NCBI GenBank assembly: GCA_946481035.1
Contig: CAMLNK010000244.1
Coordinates: 1-6,469 of the forward strand
Direction of reading: 5' to 3'
From: an uncultured Dyadobacter sp.
GTDB taxonomy: Bacteria; Bacteroidota; Bacteroidia; Cytophagales; Spirosomataceae
DNA: 6,469 nt
Program-made: the position numbers and the translations under genes
In this document: one piece after another, positions 1-5,524 of the stretch
Layout of the letters: the number at the start of each line of letters is the position of its first letter
Numbering within the stretch: position 1 is the stretch's first letter
The notes under the pieces: model-generated
Seen by the model: the letters and a program-made list of their open reading frames with translations, nothing else
What the model was told of the DNA's origin: nothing
Databases searched by the model: none

Positions 1-1
1 C

Positions 2-1000
2 GTCTATTCAGGCGACTATAAAGGCCTCCTTCAAGCGCAGACGCTTACCGGCAGGTTTATCAACCGGGATTTAAAGGTCAAATCCACGTTCCGGCGGCCG
101 ACGGGTGCATTGCAAGTGAAGAATGCCAAACGGCATAACCTCAAAAATGTGTCGGTAGACATTCCTACCGGCGTTTTTACGGTGGTAACCGGCGTGGCCG
201 GCTCGGGTAAGAGTTCGCTGATCAACGGGGTGTTCCTCTCGCAACATCCGGAGGCGATCGTGATCGACCAGTCGGCGGTAGGTGCTTCCATTCGCTCCAA
301 TCCGGCGACTTATACCGGCATTATGGACGACATCCGTAAGTTGTTTGGTAAAACCAACAAGGTGAGTGCATCGCTGTTCAGCTTTAACTCCGATGGTGCT
401 TGTCCTGAATGCCAGGGACTTGGATTTATATTTACAGATCTCGCATTTCTGGAACCTGTGAAAACCGTTTGCGAAACCTGTGAAGGCAAGCGCTTCAAAC
501 CCGAGGTTTTGGAATACAAAGTCAACGGCAAATCGATCACCGACGTGCTGGATATGCCCGTGGAGGAAGCCCTGGCATTTTTTAAAACCAAAGACATTAC
601 CCACAAACTGACCGCCATGAACCAGGTTGGCTTGAACTACCTCACGCTTGGTCAGCCGCTGAGCACATTATCGGGCGGCGAATGTCAGCGCATTAAACTG
701 GCCGGCGAGCTGCACAAAAACGGTACTATTTACGTCATGGACGAGCCTACCACCGGTCTCCACATGTCCGATACGGGCCATTTGCTCGAAATCATCGACC
801 ACTTAGTCGATCAGGGCAACTCTGTGATCGTCATCGAGCACAATACCGAAGTAATGAAGCACGCCGACTGGATCATCGACCTCGGGCCTGAGGGCGGGCA
901 CAAAGGCGGCCAGGTATTGTTCGAAGGTACGCCTGCGGATTTACTAAAATCGAAAGAGTCGCTGACGGCAGAATATTTGCGCAGGGCTCCGGTCGGGTGA
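2..1000 (+). CDS. UvrA-like ABC ATPase, C-terminal part (5' end off the window; probably short UvrA2 type)
   Basis: The frame is open from base 2 to TGA at 998-1000, so the gene enters from the left and 332 codons are visible. The visible part is the second ABC module of the UvrA family, cytoplasmic DNA-damage-binding ATPases. Walker A GVAGSGKSS lies at 191-217. A C-x2-C-x19-C-x2-C zinc module (401-481) corresponds to the DNA-contacting zinc finger of UvrA. The ABC signature LSGGE starts at 668, Walker B IYVMDEP is at 728-748, and the switch His is in VIVIEHN near 839. The stretch VIDQSAVGASIRSNPATYTG, and LSGGECQRIKLAGEL instead of the usual LSGGEAQRVKLA, match my memory of the short UvrA paralogs (UvrA2/DrrC type, without a UvrB-binding domain), often linked to drug or DNA-adduct tolerance. 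That subtype cannot be proven because the N-terminal half is outside the window. An internal TTG at 110 is not the start: homologous UvrA sequence continues upstream of it. Confidence 0.93.
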   Translation, partial: VYSGDYKGLLQAQTLTGRFINRDLKVKSTFRRPTGALQVKNAKRHNLKNVSVDIPTGVFTVVTGVAGSGKSSLINGVFLSQHPEAIVIDQSAVGASIRSNPATYTGIMDDIRKLFGKTNKVSASLFSFNSDGACPECQGLGFIFTDLAFLEPVKTVCETCEGKRFKPEVLEYKVNGKSITDVLDMPVEEALAFFKTKDITHKLTAMNQVGLNYLTLGQPLSTLSGGECQRIKLAGELHKNGTIYVMDEPTTGLHMSDTGHLLEIIDHLVDQGNSVIVIEHNTEVMKHADWIIDLGPEGGHKGGQVLFEGTPADLLKSKESLTAEYLRRAPVG

Positions 1001-1062
1001 ATTTGGCGTGAATAACCCTGCTAATGTCGCGTTTCCCCGATCTGCGGCATTTGAACCGTTAT

Positions 1063-1070
1063 TAGATTTG
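1063..1070 (+). promoter_or_regulatory. Possible -7 element of a Bacteroidota promoter before the SRPBCC gene
   Basis: TAGATTTG fits the Bacteroidota -7 consensus TAnnTTTG and ends 26 bases before the ATG at 1097. No TTTG/TTG was found at the expected 19-21 base spacing upstream (the nearest TTG, at 1051-1053, is too close), so this is only half a promoter. The 96-base gap after the UvrA-like gene holds no clear terminator hairpin, so read-through from that gene is also possible. Confidence 0.35.
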
Positions 1071-1096
1071 CCGATCAACCACTCAATAGCAACACC

Positions 1097-1528
1097 ATGG
1101 AAAAGATCGAGCATATCAACTACATCAAAGCTCCAATCAACAACGTGTACGAAGCGCTGACGACCCAAAAAGGCCTCGGCAGCGTTTGGACGACGGATTT
1201 AAGAGTTGAGAACGAAGTTGGTGCCATCAGTGACTTCGGCTTCGGAGACGACGATCGCGTATTAATGCAAATCGTAGGACTCACCGAGAACAAGCGCATC
1301 GAATGGCTGTGCACGCATTCCGACCCCGAATGGATCGGTACCGGCGTGTCATTCGAGCTTTTCGAAAGGAAAAACGGCGTTACCGCCATCGTATTAAAGC
1401 ATTTCAACTGGCGCGAACTGACCGAATTTTACCAGTGGTGTAACTACAACTGGGCCATGTTCCTGCTCAGTTTGAAGGATTATTGCGAGAAAGGGAAGGG
1501 GCTGGCGTACCAGGAGCGGGAGTTTTAG
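1097..1528 (+). CDS. SRPBCC-fold protein (AHSA1 / activator of Hsp90 ATPase homolog 1-like)
   Basis: A 143-aa soluble cytoplasmic protein with no signal peptide, the usual length for a stand-alone START/Bet v1-like (SRPBCC) domain. The N-terminal strand with I-x-A-P-x-x-x-V-Y-E-A-L (about residues 10-21) is the typical opening of the fold. The middle 'RVLMQIVGL..KRIEW' (about 54-70) and the end 'FYQWCNYNWAMFLLSLKDYCEKGKG' pattern, with its long C-terminal helix, match the AHSA1 branch. Family members bind hydrophobic ligands in the helix-strand cavity; the ligand cannot be told from sequence and I see no catalytic motif. The ATG at 1097 is the first in frame; there is no Shine-Dalgarno sequence, as is common in this phylum. 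It may be co-transcribed with the UvrA-like gene 96 bases upstream or use the half promoter at 1063. Its TAG stop overlaps the stop of the convergent higA. Confidence 0.88.
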   Translation: MEKIEHINYIKAPINNVYEALTTQKGLGSVWTTDLRVENEVGAISDFGFGDDDRVLMQIVGLTENKRIEWLCTHSDPEWIGTGVSFELFERKNGVTAIVLKHFNWRELTEFYQWCNYNWAMFLLSLKDYCEKGKGLAYQEREF

Positions 1529-1881
1529 CCAAGCAAAACCTGTGCTGGAATGCCAAGCTTTTCGTGGAAAACCTTGGCCAATTTCAGCGTAAGCGGCTTT
1601 TTTCGGTTTAATAGGGCCGAAACATAACTTTTGCTCCCAACCCAATCTACCAGATCTTTGCTTTTAAGGCCTTTCTCGTCCATTTTGAGTTTAATTGCAT
1701 CGATCGGGTCCGGCGTTGGAACGGGGTAATACTCGTCCTCATATGCCTTAACCAGAAGCAAGGCAATTTGCAACTTGTTACCTTCCGGACTTTCAGGTTC
1801 TGGCGCTGCATCAAATTGATTATCAATCCATTCCAGGAATTGATCGTATTCGGCTTCGTTTTTGATTGGTTTTAATTCCAT
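1525..1881 (-). CDS. higA: HigA-family antitoxin, XRE-type helix-turn-helix
   Basis: A 118-aa protein of the HigA antitoxin family (COG5499 type). Residues 1-50 form an acidic helical part with the family pattern IKNEAEYDQ-LEWID and 'EGNKLQIALLLVKAYEDEYYPVP'. Residues about 60-112 form the XRE helix-turn-helix, 'PDPIDAIKLKMDEKGLKSKDL' followed by the recognition segment KSYVSALLNRKKPLTL (about 83-99). It would bind and neutralise the HigB toxin encoded just upstream and repress the shared promoter. It starts at ATG 1881, 11 bases after the higB stop, so the two are one transcript in the typical higBA order, toxin first. No Shine-Dalgarno sequence is visible. Its TAA at 1525-1527 overlaps the TAG of the convergent SRPBCC gene. 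Full length, with no sign of decay. Confidence 0.9.
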   Translation of the reverse strand: MELKPIKNEAEYDQFLEWIDNQFDAAPEPESPEGNKLQIALLLVKAYEDEYYPVPTPDPIDAIKLKMDEKGLKSKDLVDWVGSKSYVSALLNRKKPLTLKLAKVFHEKLGIPAQVLLG

Positions 1882-1892
1882 TGCTAATGTTT

Positions 1893-2198
1893 CTACTTGA
1901 ACTTAACAGTTTTCGCATCGACGCGGTCATATTCTGAATGAGTACCAAACCATTTGACTTGAATGGCTTTGTATTCAAACATAATTCTGACAATCAGTCG
2001 GTAATGGTTGCCAAGAATATTAAAAACAATCCGGTTGTCGCCTATGATACTCGCGTTCGGGTAAAGCGCTTTCAGCTCATTGAAATTCTTAAAATCGGCT
2101 GTCACCAATTCGTTATACCATTCTTTCAATGCATTGGCTGCTGGCGGATACAAACTGCAATATTTAAGTAAAGTCCTGCGTGTGATAATGTTAAACAT
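1893..2198 (-). CDS. higB: HigB-type toxin (mRNA interferase, RelE/ParE superfamily)
   Basis: A 101-aa basic protein of the HigB toxin family (COG4680 / HigB_toxin type). HigB toxins are ribosome-dependent endoribonucleases that cut mRNA during translation. Visible family marks: N-terminal helix 'FNIITRRTLLKY' (2-13), 'LKEWYNE' (24-30), 'DFKNFNELKALYPNAS' (35-50), the core strand D-N-R-I-V-F-N-I-x-G-N-x-Y-R-L-I-V (54-70) and the near-invariant W-F-G-T-H-S-E-Y-D (83-91). The basic and aromatic residues R67, K82, H87 and Y90 are plausible active-site contributors by family position. ATG at 2198; the first gene of the higBA operon, downstream of its own promoter and operator. It is about 37% GC in two 60-base samples, lower than the flanking UvrA-like gene. 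Length is full for the family, so the toxin is probably intact. Confidence 0.92.
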   Translation of the reverse strand: MFNIITRRTLLKYCSLYPPAANALKEWYNELVTADFKNFNELKALYPNASIIGDNRIVFNILGNHYRLIVRIMFEYKAIQVKWFGTHSEYDRVDAKTVKFK

Positions 2199-2202
2199 GC
2201 GA

Positions 2203-2219
2203 GTTTACTAATAGTGAAC
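2203..2219. promoter_or_regulatory. Probable HigA operator: 17-bp imperfect palindrome
   Basis: GTTTACTA-A-TAGTGAAC: two 8-bp half sites around one central base, matching at 7 of 8 positions. It begins 5 bases upstream of the higB ATG, covers the predicted transcription start and touches the last base of the -7 element. HigA proteins are known to autoregulate by binding palindromes in their own promoters; that HigA binds this one is inference. Confidence 0.6.
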
Positions 2220-2249
2220 AAACTTATTTATTTTTTGAATGACAATCAA
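2219..2249 (-). promoter_or_regulatory. higBA promoter, Bacteroidota type
   Basis: On the minus strand TTG (2249-2247), a 20-base spacer, then TAAGTTTG (2226-2219). This fits the Bacteroidota primary-sigma form TTG-N19-21-TAnnTTTG. Transcription would start near 2212, leaving a leader of about 15 bases before the higB ATG and no room for a Shine-Dalgarno sequence. The region 2201-2300 is only 29% GC by count. Confidence 0.65.
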
Positions 2250-2297
2250 GTCTGCATTCACGTATTATACGCAGTTTTTAAAAAGGGTAACAGACTT
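2248..2297. repeat. Nested inverted repeats in the gap upstream of higB
   Basis: AAGTCTG at 2248-2254 is perfectly inverted as CAGACTT at 2291-2297. Inside lie two more perfect palindromes, CGTATTATACG (2261-2271) and TTTTTAAAAA (2275-2284). The left arm overlaps the -33 TTG of the higBA promoter. No T-run follows a stem on either strand, so this is not a good intrinsic terminator for the 193-aa gene that ends at 2300. It could be a second regulator site or chance in AT-rich DNA. Confidence 0.35.
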
Positions 2298-2299
2298 TT

Positions 2300-2881
2300 C
2301 TAAAACCCTACCCGCACGCCGATTCCCGCTTTTACCACTTCCCCGATCCGTAGAGAACCCGCATTGAGTACATAGCTGACCAGGTATAGATCATTGGTAT
2401 TGAATTCAAGATAGGTGCTCAACGTTCGAATTCCCTTATTTGCAGAAAATTTGTAAGTCAACGAGGACTCGGTGGCCAAATGCACGCGGAATGCGGGTTT
2501 CCACCAGTAGTAATTGGGCGGATAGCGGGAAGGAAGCTTGAAAAAATAGTCGTTTCCGAACTGGTAACTGCCTTTAAAACCAGTGTCCAGCGGATTGACC
2601 AGCAAACGGTTACCTGCCCTGATACGTACTGGCTGATAGAAAACAGCCCCGGAGAATAAATGCAACGGCCCACCTTTGGCAGGCGGCACATATCCGTATT
2701 GGAAGTTGCTCCGCAAATGCCGGTTGAAAAACTCGTACCCTGCGCCCAGGCCTATCCAGCCGTTGCTGCCAGCATATTGGATTTGTGCAAAATCAGGCGC
2801 GAGTTTCCTTGCGAGCTGGGCATAGGAGGTGCCGGCCGCCCCCGTTGCGAGGAGCGCCGCCAATGCAAGCATTTTGTTCAT
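2300..2881 (-). CDS. Uncharacterised secreted protein, probable small outer-membrane beta-barrel
   Basis: A 193-aa protein with a signal peptide (hydrophobic residues 4-18, probable cut SYA|Q after residue 21). The mature part is rich in Tyr, Phe and Gly with alternating amphipathic strands, for example 'WIGLGAGYEFF', 'HLFSGAVFYQPVRI' and 'SSLTYKFS', and it ends in 'GIGVRVGF' with a terminal Phe, the signal read by the BAM complex. This suggests an 8-10-strand outer-membrane barrel. The motifs QYAGSNGWIG (35-44), YGYVP (62-66), YPPNYYWW (120-127) and 'TNDLYLVSY' (162-170) look like those of an unnamed Bacteroidota family I have seen, but I cannot name a function. Its ATG at 2881 lies one base after the TGA of the metallophosphoesterase gene, so translation is probably coupled and the two products likely work together. 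No clear terminator follows. Confidence 0.82.
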   Translation of the reverse strand: MNKMLALAALLATGAAGTSYAQLARKLAPDFAQIQYAGSNGWIGLGAGYEFFNRHLRSNFQYGYVPPAKGGPLHLFSGAVFYQPVRIRAGNRLLVNPLDTGFKGSYQFGNDYFFKLPSRYPPNYYWWKPAFRVHLATESSLTYKFSANKGIRTLSTYLEFNTNDLYLVSYVLNAGSLRIGEVVKAGIGVRVGF

Positions 2882-2882
2882 G

Positions 2883-3737
2883 TCAGTAGTGGATGATGGA
2901 TTTTAGAACCTTGCCGTCGACGATCCTGAGCAGGACAAAGGCGCTCTGCTCGAAGGAAAAACTGGTCATGTAATGCACTTTTTCGCCAAATGGATAGAAA
3001 TCCTGGTGCTGGTGAACGTGGCCGTGCAGGGAAAGCAGCAGGTTTGGCGTGTTTTGGAGTAAGTCAGTATACGGTTTTACGGATTCGGCGCCGAATTCCA
3101 TGGCATTGAATGGCGGCACATGCGAAACGGTGACAATGTATTTGGCGCTATCGGTATTGTGCAATTCACGCGCGAGCCAGTCGAGGTCGGGAATGTGCTC
3201 GCCGGGAGCTTCCAGCCCGTTGGTATTGTGGGCGATAAATTTGATGCCGCCGTACACAAACGAATAGTTCAGCGGCCCGAACATTTGCCGGAAGATCTGC
3301 CTGCCGTTGGCTACCATATCGTGATTGCCGATAATGCCGAAGTACGGGGCCCGCAGCGCGGAAAGCCGCTTCTGTACCCATTTGAATTCCTGCAATATTC
3401 CAAAATCGGAGATGTCGCCTGCCAGGAGCACCAGATCGACGTTTTCGAGGCTATTTACCTTTTTCACAAACCGCTCCTGCTCATCATACCAGCGCTGCGT
3501 ATCACCTGCAAACACGACCGTAACGGTATCATCTTCCGCATGCAGCCGAAGCCGGGCGAGGTTTTGGGCATTCAGATCGGAAGGGCTCGAATGATCGAAA
3601 GATTGGTTGGGGCTGAATTCAAACTGGTCGCAGGAAGTCAGTAGTGCAGGGGTTGTCAGGAAGGTCAGGAAAGTCAGGAAGGTCAGGTATTGTTGGGCAT
3701 TGCGAAGTGGTTTGAGCATTATTCCTTTGCTTTTCAT
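2883..3737 (-). CDS. Calcineurin-like metallophosphoesterase, lipoprotein
   Basis: A 284-aa protein with a lipoprotein signal: hydrophobic stretch 18-34 and lipobox LTSC with lipidated Cys36, so it is anchored to a membrane on the periplasmic or outer side. Residues 72-245 carry the metallophosphoesterase motifs in order: GDTQ (78-81), GDISDFG (107-113), GNHD (137-140, catalytic-type His139), the metal-ligand His206 in VSHVPP, and HGHVH (238-242). These bind two metal ions and hydrolyse phosphomono- or diesters; the substrate is not visible. In the first motif Gln81 replaces the His of the classical D-x-H. I kept the ATG at 3737; ATG at 3719 (residue 7) is an alternative, preceded by AAAGGA only 3 bases away, and also leaves a good signal peptide. 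The gene follows the membrane-protein gene by 11 bases and is one base from the 193-aa barrel gene. The signal peptide contains a 9-bp repeat (3655-3690). Confidence 0.92.
   Translation of the reverse strand: MKSKGIMLKPLRNAQQYLTFLTFLTFLTTPALLTSCDQFEFSPNQSFDHSSPSDLNAQNLARLRLHAEDDTVTVVFAGDTQRWYDEQERFVKKVNSLENVDLVLLAGDISDFGILQEFKWVQKRLSALRAPYFGIIGNHDMVANGRQIFRQMFGPLNYSFVYGGIKFIAHNTNGLEAPGEHIPDLDWLARELHNTDSAKYIVTVSHVPPFNAMEFGAESVKPYTDLLQNTPNLLLSLHGHVHQHQDFYPFGEKVHYMTSFSFEQSAFVLLRIVDGKVLKSIIHY
3655..3690. repeat. 9-bp in-frame tandem repeat in the lipoprotein signal peptide
   Basis: GTCAGGAAG, GTCAGGAAA, GTCAGGAAG and a partial fourth unit GTCAGG follow head to tail from 3655. On the coding (minus) strand they encode Leu-Thr-Phe three times and then Leu-Thr, forming the hydrophobic core (residues 18-28) of the signal peptide of the metallophosphoesterase. 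A change of unit number would keep the frame and alter only the length of that core. Confidence 0.85.
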
Positions 3738-3748
3738 GGCGTTGATGG

Positions 3749-4138
3749 CTAGTTGGTTTCATTGATTTTTTCAATTCGTTCGATTTCTTTCAGGACAGTA
3801 GTCAATGATGCGTGGTGGTCGATCAGGTATTCCAGTTTGGTGAGGCTATCGGCTGGAAATGTGCTTTTGGGATACCGCAAAAGATGGGACAGCACATCGC
3901 GGTCGTCCCATAAACGGCGGATTTTCAGCGCGGTTTTCCGAGAAATATGCAATTGCTGTGTGCCGTACTCATGTCGCAAACTCATCAGCTGCCAGCCGAT
4001 CTGCATTTGGGTGCGACGGTAATGCCGCTCCCACGCGCCCCGCATGCGCGAGTCGGCCCTGTTTCGTTGAAAAAGGAAAACCAGGATGATGGCAATGGGC
4101 AAAGCGATGCCGACCCACTTTTTTACAGTGCGTGTCAT
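3749..4138 (-). CDS. Uncharacterised protein with one N-terminal membrane helix
   Basis: About 129 aa from the ATG at 4138. The frame can be extended three codons to a TTG at 4147, but I prefer the ATG; neither has a Shine-Dalgarno sequence. Residues 9-23 (VGIALPIAIILVFLF) form one membrane segment flanked by basic residues on both sides (KK before, RNRADSRMR after), so orientation is unclear. The remaining ~100 residues are charged and predicted helical by eye, with basic residues (ERHYRR, SRKTALKIRR) and an acidic-basic C-terminal helix (LKEIERIEKI). No Cys, no lipobox and no enzyme motif. I do not recognise a family. It lies 26 bases after the 410-aa barrel gene and 11 before the metallophosphoesterase gene, so it should belong to the same operon and may link the envelope proteins around it. 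Confidence 0.7.
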   Translation of the reverse strand: MTRTVKKWVGIALPIAIILVFLFQRNRADSRMRGAWERHYRRTQMQIGWQLMSLRHEYGTQQLHISRKTALKIRRLWDDRDVLSHLLRYPKSTFPADSLTKLEYLIDHHASLTTVLKEIERIEKINETN

Positions 4139-4164
4139 GGGGACCAATACAGTAAGTGATGTTG

Positions 4165-5397
4165 TTAGAAAGCCAGACCTAGTGTGATATTCGTCCTGAA
4201 CCCGAAATCTGTTTGATTACTTTTTAAATAATCCTGAAAATTGTAGGAGGTGTTGGCGTCGAAATAGCCATGGTTGAAAAGGCGGAGCTGGAAGCCGGCC
4301 AATGGACCTAGGTTGATCACGCTGTCTTCGCTGTGAATATTGTCATACACCTCATGGCCATGGTTGCCTTTATAATAAAAGTACTGCGTATTCACGCCTG
4401 TGTACAGTCCTGACAGGCCGTTACGGCTTTTGCCTTTCAGTTGCTGGGCTTTTGTAAAAGCATAATATCTGGGCTGAATCGAGAATGAAACAATTTTCTC
4501 CCGCGAATAAAGATGACGGTAATCCATTTCAAAGCCATACATCGTATTTTTTTGCCTCAGTAAATTAAATCCGTTGTTCATTGCCGCGTCCAGCTGGAAA
4601 TTTAAACTTAGCGGCCATGTACCCAGCTTCTGTTCAAAAGCCACCCCGGCTTTTATTCTGTTTAAATAGTAGCCCACCGTAATCTCTGGCAGCCGTATTT
4701 TCCATTGGTTGCGGATCTGTTCATCACAGAACAGAATGTCGCAAAGTGGGGCCTTGCTGATCTTTTTCCAGTCACCGAAAGCGATACCCAGGATGGCTTG
4801 CGTCGAGCATTCGACCTTGTCAGATTCGCGATGGATAGAAAAGCTGAAATCCATAAACCCCTGGTTCAGGAATCGTCTTTGAATGCCTAATCTCAGCCCT
4901 ATTTTTGGGTCATAGTGGTCGATAGTACCCGGTACATTGTAAAATAAGCCGATGTAATTCCCGCTGAAATTATTCGCGCTGAGGCCTTTCTTAATCCGTT
5001 TTCCCATTCCCACAAACCACCTGAGCTGTGCATCCATTACCGTGTACTGTACGAGCTCTTTCACCGGGAAATTTAAATCGAAAAAGGGCATGTGGCCAGC
5101 CAGGGCGATAGAAAAGGCAGGTAGAAACTTGAACTCATATCCGAGTTGCAATGATGTATTGTTCAGTATCTTATCATCGCGCAAGGGAAAGGCCAGTGCC
5201 TGATAATACTGCGACAATCCGATCTTTACCATATGCCTCGTCGCCACTTTCGTCATAAATACATTTTCGTACCGGTCGATAAATCGTTGTTTGACCAGCG
5301 TATCAGGTTCTTCTGAATAGGATACTTGAATAGTGTCCTGGGCGTGGAGTGTACATGATGACGCGAGAATCAGGCAAATCAATAAACCTTTCAACAT
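4165..5397 (-). CDS. Uncharacterised probable outer-membrane beta-barrel protein
   Basis: A 410-aa protein with a signal peptide (hydrophobic 4-14). Cleavage is probably by signal peptidase I at HA|Q (after residue 19); ASSC at 12-15 resembles a weak lipobox, so lipidation cannot be excluded. The body alternates short amphipathic strands ending in aromatic residues ('TSLQLGYEFKF', 'MDFSFSIHRES', 'VSFSIQPRYYAF', 'LAGFQLRLFNHGYF') and ends in 'TNITLGLAF' with a terminal Phe, so an outer-membrane barrel of about 14-18 strands is likely. Three cysteines at 197, 219 and 224 cluster in one segment and could form a disulfide in a loop. No TonB box, plug domain or enzyme motif is visible. It is the first gene of the four-gene minus-strand run. 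In the 127-base gap upstream (5398-5524) I found no TAnnTTTG element and no terminator. Five 60-base samples average about 43% GC, lower than the DUF4097 gene beside it. Confidence 0.8.
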   Translation of the reverse strand: MLKGLLICLILASSCTLHAQDTIQVSYSEEPDTLVKQRFIDRYENVFMTKVATRHMVKIGLSQYYQALAFPLRDDKILNNTSLQLGYEFKFLPAFSIALAGHMPFFDLNFPVKELVQYTVMDAQLRWFVGMGKRIKKGLSANNFSGNYIGLFYNVPGTIDHYDPKIGLRLGIQRRFLNQGFMDFSFSIHRESDKVECSTQAILGIAFGDWKKISKAPLCDILFCDEQIRNQWKIRLPEITVGYYLNRIKAGVAFEQKLGTWPLSLNFQLDAAMNNGFNLLRQKNTMYGFEMDYRHLYSREKIVSFSIQPRYYAFTKAQQLKGKSRNGLSGLYTGVNTQYFYYKGNHGHEVYDNIHSEDSVINLGPLAGFQLRLFNHGYFDANTSYNFQDYLKSNQTDFGFRTNITLGLAF

Positions 5398-5524
5398 ATA
5401 AGGGAATAGGGGTTAGCGTTCAGTGTGTGTAGAGTTCCTGGAATAGGCAATGTGGTTTAAAAATGAATCGCATTTGAAGAGGAGGGTTTATTTTACTTTC
5501 ATGACTAATAGTTAAGCACCCGTT

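Noticed and set aside
110..112. TTG as the start codon of the UvrA-like protein
   Set aside because: The frame is open to the left edge and the upstream residues (TGRFINRD region) align with the UvrA linker between its two ABC modules, so the gene begins outside the window.
71..604. 177-codon minus-strand open frame opposite the UvrA-like gene
   Set aside because: It is antisense to strongly conserved Walker A and zinc motifs and has no recognisable protein features.
1001..1096. Terminator between the UvrA-like and SRPBCC genes
   Set aside because: No stem of useful length followed by a T-run was found on the plus strand.
1938..2171. 77-codon plus-strand open frame within higB
   Set aside because: It is antisense to higB, which carries clear family motifs; no start signal or promoter was seen for it.
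3120..3644. 174-codon plus-strand open frame opposite the metallophosphoesterase gene
   Set aside because: The opposite strand has all motifs of a known enzyme family plus a signal peptide; the antisense translation shows no domain or coherent composition.
5398..5524. Promoter for the four-gene envelope run
   Set aside because: No TAnnTTTG element was found on the minus strand in this gap; the transcript may start further upstream or use an alternative sigma factor.
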